From the NCBI GenBank assembly GCA_002350615.1, contig DEFD01000027.1, positions 1-64,000 of the forward strand: DNA of 64,000 bases. Reading direction: 5' to 3'. How positions within the stretch are numbered: the first letter of the stretch is position 1; each line of letters starts with the position of its first letter. Position numbers and translations under genes: made by a program. Shown piece after piece: positions 43,737 to 52,816 of the stretch. This DNA comes from Bacteroidales bacterium UBA2861. Its GTDB lineage: Bacteria; Bacteroidota; Bacteroidia; Bacteroidales; UBA932. The notes under the pieces were generated by a model. That model worked only from the letters and a program-made list of their open reading frames with translations, searched no databases and was not told the origin of the DNA.

Positions 43737-44663
43737 TCAGAACTTTTTGAAAGGTTTGACCGGTTCCACGTGGATTGTGATGTGAGTGTCGGCACCGAAA
43801 CGCTCACGAAGGGCTTGTTCTATATCGTGAGCACGGGAATGGCTTTCCAAGAGTGAGGTCCCCCCATCCATCCGAATGTGGATTTCGATGGCGTAGTGGC
43901 CTCCTATTCTCCTGGTTTTCAGGTTATGAGGATCCGAAACGTCCGGGAAAGAGCTGACGATAGAGAGAATCTCTTCCTCTATCTCCTCTGGCAGGGACAC
44001 TTCCATCAGGTCAAGGAAACTATTCCTGAGCAGCATCCAAGACACTCGGACGATGAAGCATCCCACCACTATCGAGGCCAGGGGGTCCAGAACGGCCCAG
44101 CGCGCACCCATGAGGATGGCACCTCCGATTCCGACCAGAGTGGCCAGCGAAGAGAGGGCGTCGCTGCGGTGATGCCATGCGTTGGCTTCAAGGGCTGGAG
44201 AATGCAGTTGGCGTCCCTTGTTCAATGTGTATCTATAGGTGATTTCCTTAAGGACTATCGTGGCTATGGCGCCCCAGAGTGCAATGGTGCCGGGCTTGGG
44301 GAGGTCCGCACCCTTCAACCAGGCTATAATCTTGACGGTGCCGTTGTAGAGTACACCGCCGGCAACCAGCAGCAGCGCAATCCCTACTATGGCAGACGCC
44401 AATGTCTCGAACTTGCCGCGTCCATAGTCATATTCTTTGTCTGCCGGTTTGCTTCCGATGTGCACAAAGATGAGCACCACCGCATCAGTCACGAGGTCCG
44501 AGAGTGAGTGGATTGCATCAGCCACCATTGCGGAGCTGCGCCCTGCAAAGCCAACCGCGAATTTCAGGGCGGTAAGAGCTATATTGACCAGGCTCCCGGC
44601 GAGAGTCACCTTGTCTATTTCTTTCTCCCTGCCGGGGAGAATGCTATCTGAATTGTCTCCCAT
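43737..44663 (-). CDS. Cation diffusion facilitator (CDF) metal transporter
   Basis: 308 residues with six membrane helices. Metal-site motifs HSLSD (helix II) and HHRSD (helix V) are in place, and the C-terminal cytoplasmic domain ends YAIEIHIRMDGG and HITIHVEPV. It exports zinc, iron or manganese ions against protons; HxxxD in both helices suits several divalent metals. ATG 44663 is preferred over GTG 44669. Confidence 0.9.
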   Translation of the reverse strand: MGDNSDSILPGREKEIDKVTLAGSLVNIALTALKFAVGFAGRSSAMVADAIHSLSDLVTDAVVLIFVHIGSKPADKEYDYGRGKFETLASAIVGIALLLVAGGVLYNGTVKIIAWLKGADLPKPGTIALWGAIATIVLKEITYRYTLNKGRQLHSPALEANAWHHRSDALSSLATLVGIGGAILMGARWAVLDPLASIVVGCFIVRVSWMLLRNSFLDLMEVSLPEEIEEEILSIVSSFPDVSDPHNLKTRRIGGHYAIEIHIRMDGGTSLLESHSRAHDIEQALRERFGADTHITIHVEPVKPFKKF

Positions 44664-44710
44664 ATGCACGGTTTATCTGCATAACCGCACAAAGATAATT
44701 CAATTATACG

Positions 44711-44718
44711 TATATTTG
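44711..44718 (+). promoter_or_regulatory. -7 box TATATTTG four bases from a start codon
   Basis: Perfect TAnnTTTG ending at 44718; ATG 44723 follows, suggesting leaderless transcription of the WYL regulator. Confidence 0.5.
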
Positions 44719-44722
44719 AAAC

Positions 44723-45664
44723 ATGGATCAGCCCAGGATAGAACGCGTTTTCAGGCTCATGCGGCTTATGACCGGAAACGTATATTTCACGGTCGATGAA
44801 CTTGCCGAGAAGCTGGAGACCTCGTACAGGTCCATCTACCGCTATATCGATACCTTCAAGGAACTCGGGTTCGTGGTGGAGAAGATAAACGGGAACATTT
44901 ATCGCCTGGTGAAAGCGCCTTCATCCTTCAAGGACCTCAGCAAGCTGGTTTATTTCTCCGACGAGGAGGCCAAGATCCTGTGCAACCTCATCGAAGGCCT
45001 TGACAGCACCCACGCCCTGAAAGCATCCCTCTACAAGAAACTCGCAGCCATCTATGATCTCACGAGCATCAACGAATTCAAAGGCTCCAAGTTCAACGCA
45101 GGCTGCATCCAGGCCATAAGGAACGCAATGGACGAGAAGAAGAAGGTCATCCTGCGAAACTATGCTTCCTCTAATTCCGGCAAGGTGCGTGACAGGATCG
45201 TCGAGCCTTTCTCCTTCACCAACAACCATATAGATATCTGGGCCTACGATACGGAAAACAAAGACAACCGCATCTTCAAGATTCCCCGCATCGAATGGGT
45301 GGACATCCTGAACGAAAACTGGGAACATGAAAGCGAGCATCACCGTAAATCCATCGATGATTTCCGGATGAGCTATGACGGAGAAGGCATTCCGGTAAAG
45401 CTTGCGCTCTCCCTGAGGGCGAAGAACCTCCTGGTGGAGGAGTTCCCTCTCACGGAGGCCGGTGTCCGGAAAGAGGGCGACAGCTGGATCTATGAGGGCC
45501 GCGTGGGCCACATGGAAGGCGTCGGCAGGTTCTGCATAGGGCTTGCCGGAGATGTAAAAGTGCTTGACAGCCCCGAACTGGACAGGTATATCGACGATTT
45601 CATAAGAAAGAACTTCTTCACCTATCAGGACGGGCATACCAAGGCTGCTCCGATGGGAGAATAA
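44723..45664 (+). CDS. WYL-domain transcriptional regulator (YafY/DeoR-like)
   Basis: 313 residues. N-terminal winged helix (FTVDELAEKLETSYRSIYRY, residues 21-40), then a WYL-type domain (about 120-200: KKKVILRNYASSNSGKVRDR, WAYDTENKDNRIFKIPRIE) and a C-terminal extension. WYL domains sense ligands or nucleic acid and often control stress or defence genes; the target here is unknown. It is divergent from the CDF transporter and may regulate it, but no shared operator is clear. Confidence 0.82.
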   Translation: MDQPRIERVFRLMRLMTGNVYFTVDELAEKLETSYRSIYRYIDTFKELGFVVEKINGNIYRLVKAPSSFKDLSKLVYFSDEEAKILCNLIEGLDSTHALKASLYKKLAAIYDLTSINEFKGSKFNAGCIQAIRNAMDEKKKVILRNYASSNSGKVRDRIVEPFSFTNNHIDIWAYDTENKDNRIFKIPRIEWVDILNENWEHESEHHRKSIDDFRMSYDGEGIPVKLALSLRAKNLLVEEFPLTEAGVRKEGDSWIYEGRVGHMEGVGRFCIGLAGDVKVLDSPELDRYIDDFIRKNFFTYQDGHTKAAPMGE

Positions 45665-45677
45665 ATGATTTAATGAC

Positions 45678-46133
45678 ATGTATTTCCGCTTTCTGACATC
45701 CTTTATTGCCTGTCTCAGCTTGGCGACAGGCTGCTCCGGCTCATCTTCGGATCCATCTACGCCACCAGTTGACATGTCAAAGATAAGCATTTCCGCCGCC
45801 GGTAAATCCATAACGGCGACCCTTTCCCAGACTGACGCGGCCAAAGCTTTTGCCGAGAAGTTGAAGGATTCCCCTCTCACGATTGAACTGAAAGAATACG
45901 GAGGCTTCGAGAAGGTGGGGCCGCTCGGATTTTCCCTTCCACCCAGCGACGAGTCCATCTCCGGCGTCCCCGGGGACATCTTCCTTTATGCCGAAAACCA
46001 GATTACCATCTTCTACGGCAACAGCAACTGGAGCTATACGCGTCTCGGAAAGGTCGATGGTATGACTCAGAGCGAGCTGAAAGCCTTCCTCGGAACCGGG
46101 GACATTACCGTAACAATCTCGATCGTACGGTAA
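45678..46133 (+). CDS. Cyclophilin-like-fold lipoprotein
   Basis: 151 residues: signal with lipobox TGCSG (Cys near 19), then a cyclophilin-like domain (residues 35-151) with FAEKLKDSPLTIELKEYGGFEK, FSLPPSDESISGVPGDIFLY and SNWSYTRLGKVDG. This small family is common in anaerobes and is often annotated cyclophilin-like fold protein; peptidyl-prolyl isomerase activity has not been established. It lies 13 bases after the WYL gene and 25 before dinB. Confidence 0.75.
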   Translation: MYFRFLTSFIACLSLATGCSGSSSDPSTPPVDMSKISISAAGKSITATLSQTDAAKAFAEKLKDSPLTIELKEYGGFEKVGPLGFSLPPSDESISGVPGDIFLYAENQITIFYGNSNWSYTRLGKVDGMTQSELKAFLGTGDITVTISIVR

Positions 46134-46158
46134 ATTTGTTTCAGGAGGGATAGCTTGG

Positions 46159-47352
46159 ATGCCCCGCATCATCTTCCATATAGATGTCAATTCCGCGTTC
46201 CTCAGTTGGAGCGCGGTAAAACTTGTCATAGAAGGCCAGCCCGATATCCGACTGGTGCCGTCGGTGGTTTCCGGAGATCCCAGTGACAGGCGGAGCATTA
46301 TCACAGCGGCGTCCATCCCTGCGAAGAAACTGGGAATCAAGACCGCCATGCCGGTCTCGATGGCCCTACGCACCTGCCCGGAGCTTGTCATAGTGGGCGG
46401 CGACTGGGAGTGGTACAGGCGCTGCTCCGACGGATTCATAGAAATCTGCCGCTCCTATTCCCCTGTCCTGCAGCAGTTCAGCATCGACGAGTGCTTCATA
46501 GACATGAGCTTCCGCTGTACTCAGGAAAACGCAGTCGCCGTGGCCACGCAGCTTAAGGAGCAGATCAAGGAAACGCTGGGATTCACAGTCAATGTCGGCA
46601 TCGGGTCCAACAAACTTCTCGCGAAGATGGCGTCCGATTTCGAGAAGCCGGACAAGGTGCACACCCTCTGGGAGAACGAAGTACCTGAGAAGATGTGGCC
46701 GCTGGGAGTAAGGGACCTGCTTTGGGTAGGAAAGAAAACGGAAGAACGCCTCACCGCCTACGGGATCAACACTATCGGGCAACTTGCCGGGCTGGGCATG
46801 GTGACGCTTGCCAATCTTGTCGGGAAGAAGTTTGCAGAGCAGCTCCACGAGAACGCCAACGGGCGCGACAATTCTCCAGTGGAGACGGAGCGGGGCGAAG
46901 CCAAGAGCGTAAGCGCCGAGAGGACCTTCTCCAAAGATCTCGTAAATCCGAAAGATATAGACCGGGCTCTCTTCAATGTCGCATGCATCGTTTCCCACCG
47001 CATCCGCAAACACGGTTTCCGGGCATCCACGGTGTCCGTATTCGTCAAGTACAAAGACTTTTCAGTGGTTCAGAAACAGTGCCGGACCGAGCGGCCGACA
47101 GATGTCACGGCCGTTATCCTCAACGAGGCGAGGAAGCTCCTTGCCGAAGCCTGGGACGGTGTCACTCCCATACGGCAGATAGGCCTCGGGGTATGCAAAC
47201 TCACTCACGAAACCGCCGTCCAGATGTCCCTCTTCGAGGATCCCAAGCTGGACTACTACCGTGAGTGGGACCGCCACTACGACGATCAGAAATCTAAGAA
47301 GGAAGATGCCAGGATACTGGCGTACGAAAGCATCAAGGAAGCTGGCTCCTAG
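46159..47352 (+). CDS. dinB: DNA polymerase IV (Y family)
   Basis: 397 residues. Catalytic motifs IDVNSAFLSWSAV at the N-terminus and SIDECFIDMS near residue 110 carry the metal-binding acids; a helix-hairpin-helix and little-finger domain follow. The C-terminal QMSLFED is a beta-clamp-binding motif. It performs error-prone bypass of damaged DNA. The cysteine-containing thumb and short finger region are normal for Bacteroidota homologues. Confidence 0.93.
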   Translation: MPRIIFHIDVNSAFLSWSAVKLVIEGQPDIRLVPSVVSGDPSDRRSIITAASIPAKKLGIKTAMPVSMALRTCPELVIVGGDWEWYRRCSDGFIEICRSYSPVLQQFSIDECFIDMSFRCTQENAVAVATQLKEQIKETLGFTVNVGIGSNKLLAKMASDFEKPDKVHTLWENEVPEKMWPLGVRDLLWVGKKTEERLTAYGINTIGQLAGLGMVTLANLVGKKFAEQLHENANGRDNSPVETERGEAKSVSAERTFSKDLVNPKDIDRALFNVACIVSHRIRKHGFRASTVSVFVKYKDFSVVQKQCRTERPTDVTAVILNEARKLLAEAWDGVTPIRQIGLGVCKLTHETAVQMSLFEDPKLDYYREWDRHYDDQKSKKEDARILAYESIKEAGS

Positions 47353-47376
47353 TATTATTCAGAGAATCTTCGATTT

Positions 47377-47488
47377 CGGGCGAGGTCCGATTATTAGTGC
47401 GACACCTCGCTCGGGCTAATTGCCCCAAGCCTCCTTCTGTGCCAGTTCCAGTGGGCGAGATCCCCACGCCAAAATCGGACCTCGCCCG
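47377..47488. repeat. GGGCGAGGT palindromic repeat, copy D2 (REPIN-like)
   Basis: Sixteen-base perfect inverted ends, CGGGCGAGGTCCGATT (47377-47392) and its complement (47473-47488), enclose the same inner segment as D1, including GTGGGCGAGATCCCC. Two small palindromes facing each other make a REPIN-like unit. The rest of 47489-47586 shows no gene. Confidence 0.8.
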
Positions 47489-47586
47489 GTTATGGCAAAT
47501 TACCACCGCTTATCTCCTGCTAAATATTAATCGTATTTCGCCAATTCTGGTCCCCAGCCATCTCTAATGCCTTTTTGAGCCACCAG

Positions 47587-48588
47587 TCACTCTATCAGTT
47601 TGATTGTATACCATTGTACCACCTGCGAATCATAATCATCTCCATCCGGCGCTTCCCAACTTTTATATTCATCTCTAAATAAATTATTAACCATGAATGT
47701 CAAATCGCTGTTAATAATCTCAATTAACTCATATTTTTTAAAAAAGTGTCCTGGTATAATATCATCGAAAAGGGAATTAACTCCATATTGTTCATAAAGA
47801 ATATTTCTAAAAAATGCTGTAAATCCATGCCCATTAATCATTGGACAGCTGAAAAGAATCCCATTGTTCTTAATCTGAACAACTTTATATTTTAAATCGC
47901 CTGGTATTTCTCTCATAAAACTAATATCCGAGATTCTGGGTCCATTATTAACATAAGAAAGAAGACCATTGCCTGCCTGTGAATATAGTTCGGACAGCCC
48001 GTTGTTTGTTGGCGTAAAGAATCTAGAAGAAACTTCTTTGAAGACTGTTACAAAATTGTTTTTCTCAAATAAATCTTTACTCCACCTCATATCACTACCC
48101 TGGAACTTTGCCAGAATCCATTCTAACCCATCCTTGTGGTACTCAATAGTATAATCTAAAACACCAGCAAGTTTTTTACTATCATATACAGATAGTTCTT
48201 TCTCTAACCAATCAAAATTGATTGCGACAAATACACGGTCTTCTTCAAGGCTGTGCAATTTAAAACTCAAAATAATTCTATCCGTCTGATCATATTGCAT
48301 CAATTGGATAGTTTGATATCGTGTACTACTACAACTGCAGCGCTTAACAAGATACTTGTCCCTTAAGTTCACTATTTCATCTTCACAATAACCGCCACCT
48401 CTTCCCCATCGACTTTTAAGGTCTTCACTATCCATATACTCTTCCCAGTAATAAGTATCAATTCTGTAGGAAAGAGAATGAGAAGTGGGGGCACTTATAG
48501 ATACATGTTTGTTAATACATCCGCCACAGAAGCAGCAAAATACAGAATCGTCAGGAATCATCCTACGACAATAATAACATTTCATCAT
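47587..48588 (-). CDS. Zinc-ribbon protein of unknown function
   Basis: 333 residues. An N-terminal zinc ribbon (CYYCRRMIPDDSVFCCFCGG, with four or more cysteines) is followed by a C-terminal domain of about 300 residues without recognised motifs (WYTIKLIE at the end; IDTYYWEEYMDSEDLKSR near residue 45). The gene is clearly more AT-rich than its neighbours and lies between repeats D2 and D3, so recent acquisition is likely. No function can be assigned; the zinc ribbon suggests nucleic-acid or protein binding. Confidence 0.7.
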   Translation of the reverse strand: MMKCYYCRRMIPDDSVFCCFCGGCINKHVSISAPTSHSLSYRIDTYYWEEYMDSEDLKSRWGRGGGYCEDEIVNLRDKYLVKRCSCSSTRYQTIQLMQYDQTDRIILSFKLHSLEEDRVFVAINFDWLEKELSVYDSKKLAGVLDYTIEYHKDGLEWILAKFQGSDMRWSKDLFEKNNFVTVFKEVSSRFFTPTNNGLSELYSQAGNGLLSYVNNGPRISDISFMREIPGDLKYKVVQIKNNGILFSCPMINGHGFTAFFRNILYEQYGVNSLFDDIIPGHFFKKYELIEIINSDLTFMVNNLFRDEYKSWEAPDGDDYDSQVVQWYTIKLIE

Positions 48589-48712
48589 GCAAAATAACTG
48601 CTGTCCTAAGGAATTATACCAAAAATAACGCAGAGTACCCAAATTCAAACGAGTCCAAGCTTCGCGCGGGGACCGGCAGGTCTTGGCTCAGAATGGAGCG
48701 TATCCATTTGCT

Positions 48713-48749
48713 CGGGCGAGGTGTCGGGACCGAAATCGTACCTCGCCCG
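48713..48749. repeat. GGGCGAGGT palindromic repeat, copy D3
   Basis: CGGGCGAGGT and ACCTCGCCCG, ten-base arms around an 18-base loop, followed by GTTTTTC. This single hairpin could also end plus-strand transcripts. Confidence 0.75.
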
Positions 48750-48762
48750 GTTTTTCATATTT

Positions 48763-48840
48763 TAAGCGACATCCGCTATTAATCTATCTGTTGTCATAGC
48801 TCTAAAGTTTCGATGTTTAATTGCATAGAAATGATAATCA
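48763..48840 (-). pseudogene. Copy of the GNAT-relic 3' end
   Basis: 78 bases match 39043-39119 at close to 90 percent identity and, on the minus strand, read DYHFYAIKHRNFRAMT then TDRLIADVA and stop. Nothing of the GNAT core remains upstream. It probably reflects a duplicated module that later lost its main gene. Confidence 0.65.
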
Positions 48841-48886
48841 CCGTTCTACCATTTTCCATTAACGAATCTCCTCTCAAGTATTACAA

Positions 48887-49042
48887 TCATCTCCTGAGAG
48901 AACATATCACACGTAATTTGCAATTTCCCGCAGCCATTTCCCCTTTGAGCAAATCGGGGTATTCAATTATCATTTTCTTCAAGATGCGTTTGCGATTCTG
49001 AATCTTGCGAGAAATATCAGTATGTTCTGTAAAAGTTACCAT
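48887..49042 (-). CDS. Small 51-residue hypothetical protein
   Basis: ATG 49042 to TGA 48887; begins MVTFTEHTDISRKIQNRKR, basic and probably helical. It occupies the place of the small partner ORF in front of the GNAT tail copy. No similarity to the other small ORFs is evident. It could be chance; moderate to low confidence. Confidence 0.35.
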   Translation of the reverse strand: MVTFTEHTDISRKIQNRKRILKKMIIEYPDLLKGEMAAGNCKLRVICSLRR

Positions 49043-49072
49043 AATCAAAGTCGAACTAGCTACAATAAGTGT

Positions 49073-52000
49073 TTATTCTGCAACAGGTCTGACAGATATC
49101 CCCCAGAAACGTAAAGTATTTTGCATACGAAGAATCGTGGTATACGAATCTTGATAAAACTCGAGGCATATTCCATAACATGGCTTGTCCATATTAAGAG
49201 AAGAAGACCAGTAAAAACCATATTTACCATATTTTTGAACAGAGGATAAACTATGGTCGTCGCAGAAACCATTAGCTGGTAGGAAGATGCTGTTGCCGTT
49301 AGGAGCAGTAACTAGTCTTCCATTAACATTATTCCTCGAAGTATTGGTCCACCTACACTTTGTTAAGAGTTCTTTCCACTCTTCCTCGGTTGCCATACGC
49401 CAATTGCCTCCTAAAGTCACATGGGCTGCATCATCTTCAAGATCCAGTATTGTTTTGTTGTCAACAGTTCCATAAGAGCTATCCGTGTTGTACTTGGAAA
49501 AGGGGCCGGATAAGTCAGCACCGAATTTATAATAGTTCCAGCCAAAAGTTCCACCTCTTTTGGTCTCACCCCAGGCAAAATAGCCAGTAAGATTACTTGT
49601 GGCCCAGTACACACTAAGACCTAAATCCACTGCTCCTTCCGGGCAGGGATTCTTAATATTAACGGAACAAGAAGAAGAGACATTACTTCCATCATTAGCT
49701 TTAACATTGATCGTAGCAGAGCCTTTTGAAATGCCCATCACCTTACCATTGTTGTCAACAGAAGCTATCTCATCGTCGGTTGACGACCAAGTATACCTTT
49801 TCTCATATGCATTTTCCGGCAATACGGACACTACGGAGATCGTGGCATTCTCACCAACAACCAGAGACAACGATTTTGTATCAAGTTTGATGCTTGTCAC
49901 ATACTGCCTCACCTCGACCTCGCAGGTCGTCTTTACGCCACTGCCATCTTGAGCTGCAGCCGTTATCGTCGTAGTCCCAGGGGTCTGTCCGGTTACGACT
50001 CCTGACGAAGAAACAGAAGCGACTGACGTGTTGGAACTTGTCCACGTTATGTTTCTATTATTAGCATCGGATGGTGACACAGTTGCCACAACGGTTTCGA
50101 TTGCATCAGCTTCTCCTCTATAAAGGATAATGGATGTCTTATCCAGAGTAATTTCGGACACCAGTCTCTTGACTGTTACAGAACAACTCGCATACTTGCC
50201 GCTTCCATCATTTGCAGTTGATCTGACTGTTGCAGTACCTTTAGAGACAGCTGTCACTTTACCATTATCATCAACCGTAGCCACCGAGGTGTTGCTTGAT
50301 GTCCATGTCAAAGATTTGTCGGCTGCATTTGACGGAGATATTGTGGTAGTGAGATTCTGAGACACACCCTCATTCAAACACAACGCGCTCTTGTTAAAGC
50401 GAACGCTGGTGACCCTCTGGGCAACGGTGATTGTGCAAGCGGCTGTTATTTCCTGCCCATGTGTCTTGACCGTAATTGTAGCTGAGCCGTTTCCTTTGGC
50501 TGTCACGATACCGTTGCCATTAACAGTTGCAACCCCAGGATTATTCGAACACCACTCAAGAGTCTTGTCGGTAGCGTCGGCAGGCAGTACTGTAGCTTGA
50601 AGGGTCAGAGTGTCTCCAATGTTATGGAATGAATATTGAGTTTTGTCAAGCGATATGCTCACCACAGGGACGATTGCTGTTGTGAAGGTCTTAACTGTAC
50701 CGTAATAATACTTACTGTCCAGTTTCAGATATGCCCTGTACCAATACTGTGTCTTGTGTGACAAACCTGTCAGTATTGCGGAATAAGCGCTTTCTGAATA
50801 CGTTCCACCTTTAATGTTATTGTTCAGATTACTTTCGGATGTTCCCCAGTAGAAACCATATGTAATACTGCTGGCATTTACATCGGTAAGGTCCAATTTA
50901 GCATTGAGTGTCGCCTGAGTAGCCTTTACCTCCGTTGCATCGAAAGTCTCGAGCATAGACTGGACTCCCGGAGTGATAAACTCCTTGATTTCACCATATT
51001 TGTAACTGCTGGAGTAATAGATATAACTCCTGTAATAGTACTTCGTTCCAGGAATCAAGTTGTTAATGTCCACGCTGTAATGGTGTTCAGCATCTATCGC
51101 AGATGATGTTACCCTTGTCGGCGAAGAACAATCCGCATTTTTCGAGTACTCTATTCCGGCGGTAGCAGTGCTGTAATACAAGTCTTTTCTCGCCCTTGCA
51201 TGAAGAGTGGCACTGACCGGCGAGATATTATTAGCCTCCAATGTCTCTGAGAGATCAACTACATGCACCTCACACGCTGAAGACTTACCTCCGTCTTCCG
51301 TGGTGACCGTAACAATGGCTGTCCCGGCTTTTAGAGCAGTGAGGTACAGCGTGGTTGAACTTGGGCTTATCTTCAGGACTGTTTCATCTGAACTCTTCCA
51401 GGTCACCGCCTTGTTACTCGCTATTGAAGGCCACACCGTAGCCTGCAATCTGGCGGATGAAGATCCTGTTAAGATGGAGAGCTCATTTTTGTCAAGGCTT
51501 ACGCTATCTACAGCCACCCTGCTTGTGTAGAAGGACTTAACCTCACCAAGGTATCTTATACTTCCGTTGGAGCTGAAGCGGACACAGGCGGCGAAGGAAT
51601 ATTGTCTGCCGGAAAGCAGGTTGTTCAGTACAAGCGAATAATTGCCGTCTTTAAGATTATTACTTGATATGAAGGTCGATGGACTGCTGGTCGCTCCCTC
51701 GCTGTAGCAAAAGCCATAAGACATATAAGAGTATTTGCAATCCGTAAGGTCGAGGCTTCCGTTCAGGATTGCTCCTGTTGGGCTGACTTCCGTCGCCTCA
51801 TTCGTTGAAATTAGATCTGCTACGCTTTTAGTCGTAAAAGTGGTTGTGTCTCCTTGAAATAGCCGCCCATCTATAATTATATAGGGAGAGCACCAGTATG
51901 TTGTACTCGGTGTTAGATTGATGATATCTGCGTAAAGATCGTATCTGTCATTAACTGGGTCTGTATCCATCAATCTTCCCGATATCTTGCCCGGCAAGAA

Positions 52001-52816
52001 ATCAGGGTTTGAACCATACCTGAATCCGCAGCCTTCATCAATACCGTCGACGATTAATCCATCTTCACATACAACATCTGACAGATCGATCAGGGAATGC
52101 GGTCTTCCGCTAATCGGGGATATTATTTCAGAGTCAGAGCCTAAGAACATAGACATAACATCCTTCGTTGTGAATGACTTTGTATCGCCATAGGTATTCT
52201 GCCCGCCCTGATAGACATAACTCCTATAGTAGTAGGTAGTTTCGGGTTCAAGGTCGGTTAGTTGAATACTATAGTAGTACTCCGCCTCGATGTCGGTTGC
52301 CTCTATCATCGTGGATGTTGAAGGAAGTACACCGGAGGATTTAGAGTACATTATTCCCATTTTCAGGTCCGCTGCAGAGGTTTTTCCCAGGTTGGCCTTG
52401 CCGGAAAGAACAGCGCTTATACAAGATATGTGAGTGGCTCCGATTGTAACCGAAGGGTCCAGTTGGGCTTCTACTGTTACTGCACAGGAGGCTGTTTTCC
52501 CACCGTCGTGCGTTGTAACCGTGACCGTAGCTTTACCCTCTTTCTTCGCCAGAACAAGGCCTTCGTTACTCACGGAAGCAACTGCTTCGTCACTGCTGGA
52601 CCAGGACACCGCCTGATCGTCTGCATCTTCCGGAAGGATAGTGGCACTTAGGGCGAAGGAATCGCCCTCGGTAAGAGTAAGTGTACTCTTATTCAGGGTC
52701 ACAAGTTTGACCTTGACTGAATTCTCTGTCTGTTTGTCTTCGGGTTTGGTGCAGGATGCAAGCAACGCAGCCGCAGCCAATGATACTAAGACTAATCTCC
52801 TCATTATCAATATCAT
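49073..52816 (-). CDS. Large surface lipoprotein with six Big_2 domains and a FISUMP-like C-terminus
   Basis: 1,247 residues. The signal ends LLASCTKP, so the protein is lipidated. Order: Big_2 domain (about 45-120), fibronectin-III-like segments ending SFTTKD or SFYTS, a second Big_2 (about 455-535), more such segments, then four consecutive Big_2 domains, each with a W(S/T)SS(D/N) turn and a GxATITV-type strand, and a C-terminal FISUMP-like domain (YWATSNLTGYFAWGETKRGG; GGNWRMATEEEWKELL). It is probably an extended adhesin or glycan-binding stalk. ATG 52816 overlaps the upstream stop; ATG 52804 is an alternative. Confidence 0.82.
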   Translation of the reverse strand: MILIMRRLVLVSLAAAALLASCTKPEDKQTENSVKVKLVTLNKSTLTLTEGDSFALSATILPEDADDQAVSWSSSDEAVASVSNEGLVLAKKEGKATVTVTTHDGGKTASCAVTVEAQLDPSVTIGATHISCISAVLSGKANLGKTSAADLKMGIMYSKSSGVLPSTSTMIEATDIEAEYYYSIQLTDLEPETTYYYRSYVYQGGQNTYGDTKSFTTKDVMSMFLGSDSEIISPISGRPHSLIDLSDVVCEDGLIVDGIDEGCGFRYGSNPDFLPGKISGRLMDTDPVNDRYDLYADIINLTPSTTYWCSPYIIIDGRLFQGDTTTFTTKSVADLISTNEATEVSPTGAILNGSLDLTDCKYSYMSYGFCYSEGATSSPSTFISSNNLKDGNYSLVLNNLLSGRQYSFAACVRFSSNGSIRYLGEVKSFYTSRVAVDSVSLDKNELSILTGSSSARLQATVWPSIASNKAVTWKSSDETVLKISPSSTTLYLTALKAGTAIVTVTTEDGGKSSACEVHVVDLSETLEANNISPVSATLHARARKDLYYSTATAGIEYSKNADCSSPTRVTSSAIDAEHHYSVDINNLIPGTKYYYRSYIYYSSSYKYGEIKEFITPGVQSMLETFDATEVKATQATLNAKLDLTDVNASSITYGFYWGTSESNLNNNIKGGTYSESAYSAILTGLSHKTQYWYRAYLKLDSKYYYGTVKTFTTAIVPVVSISLDKTQYSFHNIGDTLTLQATVLPADATDKTLEWCSNNPGVATVNGNGIVTAKGNGSATITVKTHGQEITAACTITVAQRVTSVRFNKSALCLNEGVSQNLTTTISPSNAADKSLTWTSSNTSVATVDDNGKVTAVSKGTATVRSTANDGSGKYASCSVTVKRLVSEITLDKTSIILYRGEADAIETVVATVSPSDANNRNITWTSSNTSVASVSSSGVVTGQTPGTTTITAAAQDGSGVKTTCEVEVRQYVTSIKLDTKSLSLVVGENATISVVSVLPENAYEKRYTWSSTDDEIASVDNNGKVMGISKGSATINVKANDGSNVSSSCSVNIKNPCPEGAVDLGLSVYWATSNLTGYFAWGETKRGGTFGWNYYKFGADLSGPFSKYNTDSSYGTVDNKTILDLEDDAAHVTLGGNWRMATEEEWKELLTKCRWTNTSRNNVNGRLVTAPNGNSIFLPANGFCDDHSLSSVQKYGKYGFYWSSSLNMDKPCYGICLEFYQDSYTTILRMQNTLRFWGISVRPVAE

